In this document: positions 45,191 to 53,419 of the stretch, in pieces | Numbering within the stretch: position 1 is the first letter of the stretch | Layout of the letters: each line of letters begins with the position of its first letter | Assembly: GCA_028693165.1 (NCBI GenBank) | Contig: JAQUVX010000014.1 | Location: 34,420 to 98,419, forward strand | Source of the DNA: Lachnospiraceae bacterium | Lineage (GTDB): Bacteria > Bacillota > Clostridia > Lachnospirales > Lachnospiraceae | Direction of reading: 5' to 3' | DNA length: 64,000 nt | Notes under the pieces: model-generated | Databases searched by the model: none | What the model was told of the DNA's origin: nothing | What the model saw: the letters and a program-made list of their open reading frames with translations, nothing else | Made by a program: the position numbers and the translations under genes

Positions 45191-45233
45191 AGTATAACAT
45201 CCGCAATTAGCACTGTCAAGAGGGGAGTGCTAA
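45191..45233 (-). promoter_or_regulatory. clpB promoter with CIRCE (HrcA operator)
   Basis: CIRCE half-sites TTAGCACTG (45207-45215) and GAGTGCTAA (45225-45233) are separated by 9 nt; only one position differs from the consensus TTAGCACTC-N9-GAGTGCTAA. On the minus strand -35 TTGACA (45214-45219) lies in the operator spacer, with a 17-nt gap to -10 TATACT (45191-45196). HrcA binding would block RNA polymerase. Confidence 0.92.
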
Positions 45234-45246
45234 TTTTTTTAATGTA

Positions 45247-45275
45247 TTGCATTTTTAGTTTTTATGTGCTACAAT
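45247..45275 (+). promoter_or_regulatory. Promoter of the rpn gene
   Basis: TTGCAT (45247-45252), 17-nt spacer, TACAAT (45270-45275) on the + strand, divergent from clpB. Leaves a leader of about 145 nt before the rpn start. Confidence 0.65.
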
Positions 45276-45390
45276 AAATGCAAAGCATACATCTAAGTCC
45301 AAACCCGGCGATCCGCCATCTGTTTATCTTTTATTTTGGAAAAATCCTATGCTTACAATCACTTACACAAAAAGCAGGACATTTCCAAAA

Positions 45391-45419
45391 GGCAGATGCT
45401 CCTGCCATCATGACAGGAG
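45391..45419 (+). promoter_or_regulatory. Alternative hairpins over the rpn ribosome binding site
   Basis: CTCCTG (45399-45404) can pair with CAGGAG (45414-45419), burying part of the GGAGG that serves ATG 45428. The same left arm can pair upstream: GGCAG (45391-45395) with CTGCC (45402-45406). The two stems exclude each other. Stems are short, so this is suggestive only. Confidence 0.35.
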
Positions 45420-45427
45420 GGGGTAAT

Positions 45428-46294
45428 ATGAGGCTCGTCTCTTTAAAGTACGATTTTGCACTGAAAGAGCTGCTGCGCAACGAGGTTGTCTGCCGGCAAA
45501 TGGTCAGCGACATCCTGGGAATCCCGATTGACGAAATCAAGAGTATCCGCCTGGCAAATCCGTTTTTATGGAAGCGGTTTCGACGTCAGAAGCAGGGGAT
45601 ACTGGACATCTTGATTGAATTAAACGGCGATACAAAGATTAATATTGAACTGCAGGTAAGGTACTTTGCCTATTGGGATCGAAGGATTCTGTTTTATCTG
45701 GCAAAGGCATTTACCGAGGATCTCAAGTCCGGTGACGACTACGATAAGCTGAAGAAGATTGTCTCCGTCAGCATACTGAATTTCAATCTCAGAGACGGGG
45801 ACAAATACCATTCGGTTCTTAAGCTTTGCGATGAGCACGGCTGGGTTTTCACGGATCTGTTTGAAGTACATATCATTGAGCTGCAAAAGAAACTGGGCGG
45901 TCAGCGCATTGATGACTGGATTCGGTTATTTAACGCAGAAAACGAGGAGGATCTGAAGATGATACAAAGTAAGAGCTTAGGCATACAGGAAGCGATTCGC
46001 GAATTGAAACATATGAGTCTGAGTAAGTCCCTTCGCATGGCTTTCGAGGCCCGTCAGAAAGCACGCCGGGACAGGGCTGCGGAAGATGAATATATACGAG
46101 AGCAGGGTGTAAAGCAGGGCATCGAGCAGGGCATTGAACAGGGCATTGAACAGGGCATCGAGCAAATCATCAAACATATGATACAATGCGATCAAAAGAA
46201 TGGAGTCCTGCCTTCCCAAACCCTGAAAAATCTAATGCAGTATTGTCAGTTGACGGACGATCAGGCCAGGGGATATCTGAAGAAATTCAAATGA
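45428..46294 (+). CDS. Rpn-family PD-(D/E)XK nuclease/transposase-like protein
   Basis: 288 residues from ATG 45428, six nucleotides after GGAGGGGG; the frame from 45278 is rejected. The N-terminal YDFALKELLRNEVVCRQMVSDIL is followed by the nuclease core GILDILIELNGDTKINIELQ (catalytic Asp and ExQ) and YWDRRILFYLAKAF. This is the PDDEXK_2/Rpn family, linked to RecA-independent recombination and phage defence. The C-terminal region has five 4-residue repeats (GVKQ then GIEQ x4). Stand-alone gene with its own promoter and terminator. Confidence 0.88.
   Translation: MRLVSLKYDFALKELLRNEVVCRQMVSDILGIPIDEIKSIRLANPFLWKRFRRQKQGILDILIELNGDTKINIELQVRYFAYWDRRILFYLAKAFTEDLKSGDDYDKLKKIVSVSILNFNLRDGDKYHSVLKLCDEHGWVFTDLFEVHIIELQKKLGGQRIDDWIRLFNAENEEDLKMIQSKSLGIQEAIRELKHMSLSKSLRMAFEARQKARRDRAAEDEYIREQGVKQGIEQGIEQGIEQGIEQIIKHMIQCDQKNGVLPSQTLKNLMQYCQLTDDQARGYLKKFK
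46106..46165 (+). repeat. Five 12-bp tandem repeats inside rpn
   Basis: Units GGTGTAAAGCAG, GGCATCGAGCAG, GGCATTGAACAG (twice) and GGCATCGAGCAA encode GVKQ and four GIEQ. The unit length is a multiple of three, so copy-number change would keep the frame. Confidence 0.9.
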
Positions 46295-46320
46295 TACCAA
46301 GTGCTCTCATAAAGTTTTTT

Positions 46321-46356
46321 AAAATGACCGGAAAGCTTCTCGCTCCCGGTCATTTT
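46321..46356. terminator. Terminator shared by rpn and thiD
   Basis: AAAATGACCGG (46321-46331) pairs with CCGGTCATTTT (46346-46356); T runs follow on both strands. It lies between the two convergent genes. Confidence 0.85.
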
Positions 46357-46394
46357 TGTATATCTCATATTCTCATGTTACAGATACCGCACTG

Positions 46395-47189
46395 TCAAGA
46401 GTATTCCCCGTTCACCGCAAAGGCGTGATTCATCGGACCGCTTCCTTTTCCTAGATCCAGTCCTGCCGCAAGTGCCATCGATATGTAACTCTTTGCATGC
46501 TTCACCGCGTCACACAGGCTGTCGCCTTTGGCCAGATTGGATGCAATTGCACTGGAAAGGGTACAGCCGGTTCCGTGCGTGTTGGGATTATCGATCCGCC
46601 TTCCCGGAAACCATATGGCCCGCCCCTGATCATACAACAGGTCGTTGGCGTCATTGATCTGATGCCCGCCCTTGCACAGCACCGCACAGTGATACGCCCG
46701 GCTGATCACTTCTGCCGCGGCTTCCATGTCCTCCGCAGTCGAAATTGTTTGTCCGCTGAGCACCTCTGCCTCCGGGATATTCGGTGTCAGAAGCGTTGCC
46801 ATCGGAATCAATCGTTCCCTCAGAACCGCGATGGCTTCCTCACTGATCAGTCTGGCTCCGCTGGTCGCCACCAGAACCGGATCCACCACGATATTTTTTG
46901 CCTGATACTGACTTAATTTGTCCGCGATCACCTCGATCAGCCCGCCGGATGCCACCATTCCGATCTTCACGGCATCTGGTTCAATATCCGTAAAGATGCA
47001 GTCCAGCTGTTTTCCGAGAAACTCCGGCGTCACTTCCATAATGCCGGTCACTCCCGTCGTGTTCTGGGCCGTCAGCGCCGTGATTGCACTCATGGCATAC
47101 ACACCGTGAACGGTCATCGTCTTAATGTCCGCCTGAATGCCGGCGCCCCCGCTGCAGTCACTTCCGGCAATTGTCAATGCTGTTTTCAT
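46395..47189 (-). CDS. thiD: Hydroxymethylpyrimidine/phosphomethylpyrimidine kinase
   Basis: 264 residues from ATG 47189 with GGAGG upstream. Ribokinase-like fold: ALTIAGSDCSGGAGIQADIK at the start, VVDPVLVATSGARLI, and the active-site NTHGTGCTLSSAIASNLA near the end. It phosphorylates HMP and HMP-P for thiamine synthesis or salvage. Its ATG overlaps the thiE stop (ATGA). Last gene of the thi set. Confidence 0.95.
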   Translation of the reverse strand: MKTALTIAGSDCSGGAGIQADIKTMTVHGVYAMSAITALTAQNTTGVTGIMEVTPEFLGKQLDCIFTDIEPDAVKIGMVASGGLIEVIADKLSQYQAKNIVVDPVLVATSGARLISEEAIAVLRERLIPMATLLTPNIPEAEVLSGQTISTAEDMEAAAEVISRAYHCAVLCKGGHQINDANDLLYDQGRAIWFPGRRIDNPNTHGTGCTLSSAIASNLAKGDSLCDAVKHAKSYISMALAAGLDLGKGSGPMNHAFAVNGEYS

Positions 47190-47833
47190 TGCCCCACCTC
47201 CAACATGGCCTCCACGCATTCGCGCAGCGCGTTCGTGGCAGACGTGATCTCCTTCTGCGCAAAGATGCCACTGACAACCGCCACCCCTGCAATACCGCTT
47301 TTGGCAAGCCTTGGAATCTTCTCCAGATCGATTCCGCCGATCGCCACCACCGGGATGGAGACAGCACGGCAGATCGCTGACAGCGTCTCATAAGTGACTC
47401 CGCTGGCATCTAACTTGGTTCCCGTCGGAAACACAGCCCCGACTCCAAGATAATCTGCTCCCTGCTTCTCGGCAAGCAGCGCCTGCTCAACGGTGCGCGC
47501 TGAAACGCCGATGATCTTATCCGGTCCCAGCTTCGTCCGCACATCCAGTGCCGCCATGTCCTTCTGCCCCACGTGAACCCCGTCCGCATCAATCGCCTGC
47601 GTCAGCTCCACATCGTCATTGATGATAAACGGAACCTGTCTTGCTCTGCAAAGCGCCTGAATCTCCCTCGCCTCCGCAAGAAACAGCGCTTCGTCCAACT
47701 CCTTTTCCCGAAGCTGCACACAGGTGACACCGCCTGCAATAGCCTGCTCCACCTGTCTGTACAGCGTCTCACCATCCAGCCATCTGCGGTCCGTCACCGC
47801 GTACAACAGCAAATCCTCCTTACCGAATTTCAT
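47186..47833 (-). CDS. thiE: Thiamine phosphate synthase
   Basis: 215 residues from ATG 47833. TIM-barrel ThiE with LLYAVTDRRWL, GGVTCVQLREKELDE, PFIINDDVELTQAIDADGVHVGQKD, GVSARTVEQA and DYLGVGAVFPTGTK. It joins HMP-PP and thiazole phosphate. Overlaps thiM by 14 nt and thiD by 4 nt. Confidence 0.96.
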   Translation of the reverse strand: MKFGKEDLLLYAVTDRRWLDGETLYRQVEQAIAGGVTCVQLREKELDEALFLAEAREIQALCRARQVPFIINDDVELTQAIDADGVHVGQKDMAALDVRTKLGPDKIIGVSARTVEQALLAEKQGADYLGVGAVFPTGTKLDASGVTYETLSAICRAVSIPVVAIGGIDLEKIPRLAKSGIAGVAVVSGIFAQKEITSATNALRECVEAMLEVGQ

Positions 47834-48674
47834 ACTTTGCTCCCTTCTCAAGCTGTTCTCCGGTCATGCAATAAACCGCATCGATGATACGATTGCGGTA
47901 GGTCACATTGCCGTCCTGCGGCTGCATATTCGCCCAGCCGATCTCTCCCGCCAGGCCCATGGCACAAACTGCCGCAGCCATCGCCTTACACGGATTCCCG
48001 CGGTTTGCTGCCAGAAAAGCCGTCGCCATACCGGACAGCTGACACCCTGTCCCCGTGATCCGCCCCATCTCCGGTCTGCCGTTGCGGATGACGTAGCACT
48101 GCGCTACATCCGCCACCAGATCGAGGGTTCCAGTGATCGCGATGACACCTCCTGTCACTCCGGCGAACGCTTTCGCAAACGTGACTGCCGCATCCAGCGT
48201 CTCCTCCGTGATCACATCCGCCGCATCCGCATCCACACCCTTCGTGCTTCCGCCGCCAACCATCCGTCCGTCTTCCTGCATCACGCCGATCCCCTTTGCC
48301 AGAGCCCGGATCTCCGAGCTGTTGCCCCGGATCGCGTCAAAGTGAATCTCCTTCACAAGACTCAGTGCCGTCTCCGTGCGGTGCCTGCTCGCCCCCGTAC
48401 CCACCGGGTCCAAAAGCACCGCATGGCCCAGCTCATTGGCCTTCTTCCCCGCACGGAACATGGAGGGGATCGTGTTGCGGTTCAGCGTCCCGATGTTGAT
48501 ATTCAGACCGGCGCAGATGGAAGTAATGTCCTCCACCTCCTCAAAATCATCCGCCATAATCGGACTTCCGCCGCAGGCCAGCACTATATTCGCCACATCA
48601 TTGACGGTCACATAATTTGTAATATTGTGAATCAGCGGTCTCGCCGCTCTCACGCGCTCCAGTATTTCACGCAT
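47820..48674 (-). CDS. thiM: Hydroxyethylthiazole kinase
   Basis: 284 residues from ATG 48674. ThiM hallmarks: RPLIHNITNYVTVNDVANIVLA, GGSPIMADDFEEVEDI, ALLDPVGTGASRHRTE, IRGNSSEIRALA and the GRITGTGCQLSGMA active site. It salvages thiazole. It overlaps the end of mscS by 8 nt. The thi genes here are all salvage/joining steps; no thiC or thiG is present. Confidence 0.95.
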   Translation of the reverse strand: MREILERVRAARPLIHNITNYVTVNDVANIVLACGGSPIMADDFEEVEDITSICAGLNINIGTLNRNTIPSMFRAGKKANELGHAVLLDPVGTGASRHRTETALSLVKEIHFDAIRGNSSEIRALAKGIGVMQEDGRMVGGGSTKGVDADAADVITEETLDAAVTFAKAFAGVTGGVIAITGTLDLVADVAQCYVIRNGRPEMGRITGTGCQLSGMATAFLAANRGNPCKAMAAAVCAMGLAGEIGWANMQPQDGNVTYRNRIIDAVYCMTGEQLEKGAKYEIR

Positions 48675-49539
48675 CGTTCTCCCCCTCTGCTGCCACATTC
48701 CGTATATTCACATCCATCTGTTTGAACGGAATCTCGATGCCTGCCGCATCAAACCGTTCTTTCACCGTCTCCAGGATCGCCCAGCGCACCGTCCAGTAAT
48801 CCTCCGTCTTCGTCCAGCCGCGGCCTCCGATGAGGACTGCGCTGTCGGCCAGCTCCCCTACATACACGGTGATGTCATCCGTCTCAAGAACCTGCGGATG
48901 CTCCGCATAGACCTGATGCAGAATCTCCTTCGCCTTCTTCATATCAGAAGAATAACTGATTCCGATTTCCACATCCACCCGGCGCTTCTCCTGCGCGGTC
49001 ACATTGGTAATGATCGCATTGGACAGGCTGCCGTTTGGCACTGTGATCGTCCGGTTGTCCACCGTAACCAGTGTCGTGTAGACCAGGCCGATATTCTGTA
49101 CCGTCCCCTCGGCTCCCGCGCTCACGATATAATCCTGAACGCGAAACGGACGCATCATCAGGATCAGAATGCCACCGGCAAAATTGGCCAGACTTCCCTG
49201 CAGGGACAATGCCACCGCCACACCGGCCGAGCCGATCACAGCCACAATAGACGCAGACGGAATTCCGATCCGCTCCAATGCCATGAACAGCACCAGTGCA
49301 TAAATTCCCACATTGATCAGCGAAAGCAGAAAACGGCTCAGGCTGACATCCATCTCCATCCTGGTAAACGTCTTTTTGAGCATCGCCCGCACAATATGGG
49401 CTACCCGTATTCCGATCATCACGATCACAGCCGCGATCAAAATCCGATATCCCAGCGTCAGCATTCCCGGCACCCAGCCCCGGACCGTCTCCGGGATCAT
49501 ATTCGGCTTAAGCTGTATGGCACCAAACATCAAATTCAT
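48667..49539 (-). CDS. Small-conductance mechanosensitive channel (MscS family)
   Basis: 290 residues with three to four membrane helices. The pore helix and beta domain carry GSAGVAVALSLQGSLANFAGGILILMMRP, followed by DYIVSAGAEGTVQNIGLVYTTL and TVPNGSLSNAIITN. It relieves osmotic downshock. ATG 49539 has GAGAGGA eight nucleotides upstream. It starts 3 nt after the kinase-like gene and overlaps thiM, so it sits in the middle of the long operon. Confidence 0.93.
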   Translation of the reverse strand: MNLMFGAIQLKPNMIPETVRGWVPGMLTLGYRILIAAVIVMIGIRVAHIVRAMLKKTFTRMEMDVSLSRFLLSLINVGIYALVLFMALERIGIPSASIVAVIGSAGVAVALSLQGSLANFAGGILILMMRPFRVQDYIVSAGAEGTVQNIGLVYTTLVTVDNRTITVPNGSLSNAIITNVTAQEKRRVDVEIGISYSSDMKKAKEILHQVYAEHPQVLETDDITVYVGELADSAVLIGGRGWTKTEDYWTVRWAILETVKERFDAAGIEIPFKQMDVNIRNVAAEGENDA

Positions 49540-49542
49540 GGT

Positions 49543-50391
49543 CTAAATCCTCTCTTCCTCGATCGGTTCCTCTGCCAGAGCCAAGGCCTGAGCCGCCCCC
49601 TCATAATCCCCCTCCGACATCATACCGCCGATCATCCGCACGAAATGCCGCCCATCATGATTGTAAACCGCAATCTTCTGCTCCGCCTTTCTGATCTCAT
49701 CGACATCATGGCGCAATGCCTCCATGCTGGCGTGCAGAACTTCCCGCTCCTGCAGCTCCGTCTCGTCCCGATCCAGACGGTCAAACATACGAAACGCCAG
49801 TGTCATCATCAGGTAGGTGGTCAGCAGGCGGCCCATGCGAAGCATCCCCTGGGTAAACACTCCCCTTGGGTCAGGAAATCCAATATACAGCAGACACTCA
49901 CAGATGAAGTACAGTGCCAGGATCACGTTGAACCATCTCCACTCTTCGCGGTACACCTTCTGTATCCTCCGATAAGCCGGAAGCAGAAAAATCACCAGAA
50001 GCACAAGCAGAACCGTATGGACCGTCACTTCAATCACCACTGCTGTCACCAGATTCGTATTCCGGGCATAGAGCAGCTTTGCGATTCCATCCCCGAACAT
50101 GCTGTAGCAGCCCGCCATCATCATGGTCGCAATCGCCCGGCTGTCCCGATATTCCGCCAGAATAAACTCCGCCAGAAAGCTGACCAGCACACCAAACAGC
50201 ATCAGTCCGTATTTTACAGAACCGTACGGGTACACCTCCGTCACACAATTTCTCATTATATTTGCAAAAAAAGCACCTGCCGCCAGCAGTGCCGTCCCGC
50301 AGCTTCCCATGCGCCGCTTTATAAAAATGACCGCACAAAGCATCATGAAAAAACAGGTAATGCTATACGTAACCAACCGATACTGTTCCAT
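49543..50391 (-). CDS. AgrC-like sensor protein lacking an ATPase domain
   Basis: 282 residues: six or so N-terminal membrane segments, then a dimerisation/phospho-acceptor-like helix (YNHDGRHFVRMIGGMMSEGDYEGAAQALALAEE) that aligns with that of the neighbouring kinase (RRHLILIMQAMMKEHNYEG). The protein ends there; no N, G or F box follows and mscS begins 3 nt later. It is either a truncated paralogue or a dedicated sensory partner that heterodimerises with the full kinase. Starts five nucleotides after AGAGGAG. Confidence 0.65.
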   Translation of the reverse strand: MEQYRLVTYSITCFFMMLCAVIFIKRRMGSCGTALLAAGAFFANIMRNCVTEVYPYGSVKYGLMLFGVLVSFLAEFILAEYRDSRAIATMMMAGCYSMFGDGIAKLLYARNTNLVTAVVIEVTVHTVLLVLLVIFLLPAYRRIQKVYREEWRWFNVILALYFICECLLYIGFPDPRGVFTQGMLRMGRLLTTYLMMTLAFRMFDRLDRDETELQEREVLHASMEALRHDVDEIRKAEQKIAVYNHDGRHFVRMIGGMMSEGDYEGAAQALALAEEPIEEERI

Positions 50392-50404
50392 CGCAGCTCC
50401 TCTT

Positions 50405-51685
50405 CTAGATCAAAATCCGCGCAACAAATTCGCCCTCTTCCAGACCGCAGTCAAACGTGATCTGATTCTTCTCCGCAAAATGCGCCACACTGAGCAGACC
50501 GATTCCATGCCCTGCACCGCGGCTCGATACCGGCAATCCACTTTCTTCGTCGAAAGTCAAAACACCGTCATAGCTGTTGTACACCTCAATCAGAACCTGA
50601 TTCCGAATCCATCTGGCAAAAATCCGGACACTCTGCTCCGAAGATCCTGCCAGCTTTTCACATGCAATCAGCGCATTGTCCAGAAGATTTCCAAGTACCA
50701 CCGCCAGCTCCCAGTCATTGACACGAAGCGACTCCGGCAGATCCAGCTGTGCAGAAAACGAAATTCCTTTTTCCTCTGCTTCCCCTGCATAGTAAACAAC
50801 CACACCGTTGATCGGCGCATTGTCGCAATACCGCTTCATCTGGTGTACCTCAGTCATGCCCTCCATCTGTCCCAACACCTGTTTGACACCCTCGTAATTG
50901 TGTTCTTTCATCATTGCCTGCATGATCAGAATCAGATGTCTTCTCTTTTGCAAATGCGACAGGATCTGAGTTTCTGCTTCCCGGACTTCTTTCTCCTCCA
51001 GCCGCAGTGTTCGGATTCCAGCTTTCAAAATCTCATGCTCCCGCAGCTCCTGCTGGTCATGATACAGCTTCGACAACGTCCGAAACACCAGATAATAACA
51101 CGTATACACGATGAGCAGAAAACAGGTAATCGCCAGCACTTCATACACCATGCACACTTCCGTGCTTTCCTGAAACGTTATACTCTGTGCAAACAGATAG
51201 AGAAGCGACGGCATCAGACACATCAGCATCCAGTTATTTCTTCCGATCGTCTGAATCTCCAGATATTCCCTGCGCAGGCCCCGCACCAGGAGCGCCAGCA
51301 CGCCAAGGTGCACCAGGCATTCTACCGCGAGAGCTGCCAAAGCGACACCGCTCAGGCAATACAGATATGAGCCGACCAATACCCCGGGCAGCACCACATT
51401 GCTGGAAGCCAGACCGGTAAACAACGCTTTCCAGTCACGAAATTCCGAGATCAGAATCGCCGTCACCTGCAAAATCACGATCTGCAGTACAACGATCACA
51501 GCGTAAACCAGAAGCTGTCCGCGCCTTCCGGCTGCCACACCTTCCAGTCCGATCAGAAGCGCAGCAGCAATCCCCAACATCAGCACGGTCCGCCTCACAG
51601 AATACTTCCGTTTCGAAAACAACAGCAAAAATCCCATCATCGAAACATGGGAAATGCTATAACAAACCAACTGGAAGTCCCCCAT
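50405..51685 (-). CDS. AgrC/GHKL-type sensor histidine kinase
   Basis: 427 residues from ATG 51685 (GGAAGGA upstream). Six to seven membrane segments (1-200), a coiled stretch, a phospho-acceptor region with RRHLILIMQ, then a GHKL ATPase: ELAVVLGNLLDNALIACEKL (N box) and SRGAGHGIGLLSVAHFAEK (G box). It is the quorum/peptide-sensing class that pairs with LytTR regulators. It overlaps none but abuts its neighbours closely. No agrB/agrD-like peptide gene is visible. Confidence 0.88.
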   Translation of the reverse strand: MGDFQLVCYSISHVSMMGFLLLFSKRKYSVRRTVLMLGIAAALLIGLEGVAAGRRGQLLVYAVIVVLQIVILQVTAILISEFRDWKALFTGLASSNVVLPGVLVGSYLYCLSGVALAALAVECLVHLGVLALLVRGLRREYLEIQTIGRNNWMLMCLMPSLLYLFAQSITFQESTEVCMVYEVLAITCFLLIVYTCYYLVFRTLSKLYHDQQELREHEILKAGIRTLRLEEKEVREAETQILSHLQKRRHLILIMQAMMKEHNYEGVKQVLGQMEGMTEVHQMKRYCDNAPINGVVVYYAGEAEEKGISFSAQLDLPESLRVNDWELAVVLGNLLDNALIACEKLAGSSEQSVRIFARWIRNQVLIEVYNSYDGVLTFDEESGLPVSSRGAGHGIGLLSVAHFAEKNQITFDCGLEEGEFVARILI

Positions 51686-51704
51686 AACTATTCCTTCCTT
51701 TATC

Positions 51705-52445
51705 TCAGTTCCAATCCGCTTTTGACAAATAATCCAGATACTGCTTCTTTGCCAAAACCAGATTGTTTCGGCTGATCGGAACAACGGTGCCGTCCATCAT
51801 CATAAAATCATGTGCCATAATCCGCTCAACCTGTTCCATATTGATAATAAAGGACTTATGCGGCTGAATGAAACGCCCGTCCTTCATCAGCAGCTCCAGC
51901 TGCTCTTCAAAGGGTTTCCGGATATACACACTCTCATACTCACTGCCATTATCCATATAAAAATGCATGACACGGGAAATATTCTCCACGCGAACCAGCC
52001 GGCTCAGTTCAATATTGACGATACCATCGCGGCTTTTGAACGTGTAGATCCGCTCCTTCCGCGGCTGCAGCCGGCTCAGCATCCGGTCCATGCACGCAAA
52101 GAAATCGGCTTCCTTCGTCGGCTTCAGCAAGTAGCCGTTTGCGTAGACGCCGAATGCTCCAAGCGCAAATTCCGGTGATGAGGTCAGGTAAAGGATCTCG
52201 CACCGCGGATTGCACTCACGGATGGTCCGCCCCAGCGTAATACCATCCTGTTCCTCCATCATAACATCCAGAATGTAGATATCATATCGCTCGCCGTGCT
52301 GCAGCCCCTCCAACACTTCTCTGGCTGAGGTGGTCTGTTTCACTGCGAAAGCCTGCGCACCATGATGGCTGCGGTAATGCTCCATCAAATCGACCGCCTG
52401 CTTCAGGTCCTGCTTATCATCATCACAAATGAATATCTTTAGCAT
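51705..52445 (-). CDS. LytTR response regulator (AgrA-like)
   Basis: 246 residues. Receiver with CDDD at 8-10, phosphoacceptor in DIYILDVMMEEQDG and Lys in LLKPTKE; LytTR DNA-binding domain (about 140-240) with SFIINMEQVERIMAHDFMMMDG and ISRNNLVLAKKQYLDYL. First gene of the long operon, directly behind a good promoter. Confidence 0.93.
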   Translation of the reverse strand: MLKIFICDDDKQDLKQAVDLMEHYRSHHGAQAFAVKQTTSAREVLEGLQHGERYDIYILDVMMEEQDGITLGRTIRECNPRCEILYLTSSPEFALGAFGVYANGYLLKPTKEADFFACMDRMLSRLQPRKERIYTFKSRDGIVNIELSRLVRVENISRVMHFYMDNGSEYESVYIRKPFEEQLELLMKDGRFIQPHKSFIINMEQVERIMAHDFMMMDGTVVPISRNNLVLAKKQYLDYLSKADWN

Positions 52446-52486
52446 CTTCCCATTCCTCTGCTGTCTTTTGTACAGTTCTAAAGGTT

Positions 52487-52515
52487 ATTGTACCATGAGA
52501 ATTCAACATTTGCAA
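52487..52515 (-). promoter_or_regulatory. Promoter of the lytTR-kinase-mscS-thi operon
   Basis: Minus strand -35 TTGCAA (52510-52515), 17-nt spacer, -10 TACAAT (52487-52492), about 40 nt before the first ATG. Genes from 52445 to 46395 have gaps of at most 20 nt, so this may drive all seven. Confidence 0.7.
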
Positions 52516-52523
52516 TCTGCACG

Positions 52524-52554
52524 AAAAGGCGGAGAGCTGATCGCCCTCCGCCTT
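52524..52554 (-). terminator. Terminator of the aquaporin gene
   Basis: AAGGCGGAG (52526-52534) pairs with CTCCGCCTT (52546-52554) around 11 nt; TTTTCGTG follows on the minus strand. Confidence 0.85.
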
Positions 52555-52586
52555 ACATCGCGCTAAAAAAGAATATAATCCCAGGT

Positions 52587-53282
52587 TTAATCCTCTGCTG
52601 TCAGGAACTTATACACAACTGCTGCCAGTGCTGCGCCGACCAGCGGTGCCAGGATAAACAGCCACACCTGTGCCAGCGGCTGTCCGCCAGCCAGCAGTGC
52701 CGGGCCAAAGCTTCTCGCCGGGTTTACACTGGTTCCGGTAAACGGAATTCCAAGAATATGGATCAGGGTCAGCGTCAGACCGATCACCAGACCAGCCACA
52801 GAGCCGTTCTCCACCTTGGAGGTCACGCCCAGGATTGCCAGCAGGAATGTGAAGGTCAGTACCACTTCCACCAAAAATGCCACGCCGGCACTTACGCCCA
52901 GAGCACTTGCCGCACCATAGCCATTGGTTCCAAGTGACGCATTGCTTCCGAAGAATACACACAGAATCGCTGCTCCCACGATACCGCCTGCGAACTGTGC
53001 CACCAGATATCCGATGAAATCCTTCGCATCCAACTTACCGCTCAGAAACATCGCCAGCGAAACAGCCGGGTTGATATGGCAACCGGATACATTTCCGATG
53101 GAATATGCCATTGCAACGATGGAAAGACCAAATGCAAACGAGATCAGCAAGGTGGAAAATGCCAGCGGAACTCCCTGTCCCGCACCGCCCAGCAGCGTAT
53201 TCGCCGCAACCGCACTTCCACATCCGAAAATCACCAGTACCATGGTGCCGATAAATTCTGCTACATACTTTTTCATATTCAT
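52587..53282 (-). CDS. Aquaporin (MIP family, AqpZ-like)
   Basis: 231 residues, six membrane helices and two half-helices with NPA motifs: SGCHINPAVSLAMFL and GTSVNPARSFGPALLAG. Residues around the second NPA (NPARS) and the usual length favour a water channel over a glycerol facilitator; specificity is not certain. ATG 53282 and ATG 53276 are both usable. Single-gene unit with its own promoter and terminator. Confidence 0.93.
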   Translation of the reverse strand: MNMKKYVAEFIGTMVLVIFGCGSAVAANTLLGGAGQGVPLAFSTLLISFAFGLSIVAMAYSIGNVSGCHINPAVSLAMFLSGKLDAKDFIGYLVAQFAGGIVGAAILCVFFGSNASLGTNGYGAASALGVSAGVAFLVEVVLTFTFLLAILGVTSKVENGSVAGLVIGLTLTLIHILGIPFTGTSVNPARSFGPALLAGGQPLAQVWLFILAPLVGAALAAVVYKFLTAED

Positions 53283-53321
53283 ACTAACGCCTCCATTAAA
53301 ATAAATTTTGTAATTTTTGAG

Positions 53322-53361
53322 AACTCAAAGTAAGTATATTCCTACTTTTTGAGTTTGACAA
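53322..53361 (-). promoter_or_regulatory. Aquaporin promoter with inverted repeat
   Basis: Minus strand -35 TTGTCA (53356-53361), 17-nt spacer, -10 TATACT (53333-53338). An imperfect inverted repeat AACTCAAAGTA (53322-53332) and TACTTTTTGAGTT (53343-53355) spans the -10 and could be an operator. Confidence 0.6.
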
Positions 53362-53419
53362 GCAGTGTTTGTGCGCAATTCCAGCAATTTATGCGCAGTT
53401 GTGCGCGTTTTGTGTCTGT

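Noticed and set aside
45278-45427. N-terminal extension of the Rpn protein
   Set aside because: The extension covers the promoter start and leader, has no conserved sequence, and a strong ribosome binding site precedes ATG 45428.
46106-46165. CRISPR-like repeats
   Set aside because: Tandem 12-bp coding repeats without spacers inside the rpn gene.
48675-49539. TPP riboswitch expected before thiM-thiE-thiD
   Set aside because: thiM overlaps mscS, and neither the mscS start region nor the upstream gap shows the TPP aptamer core.
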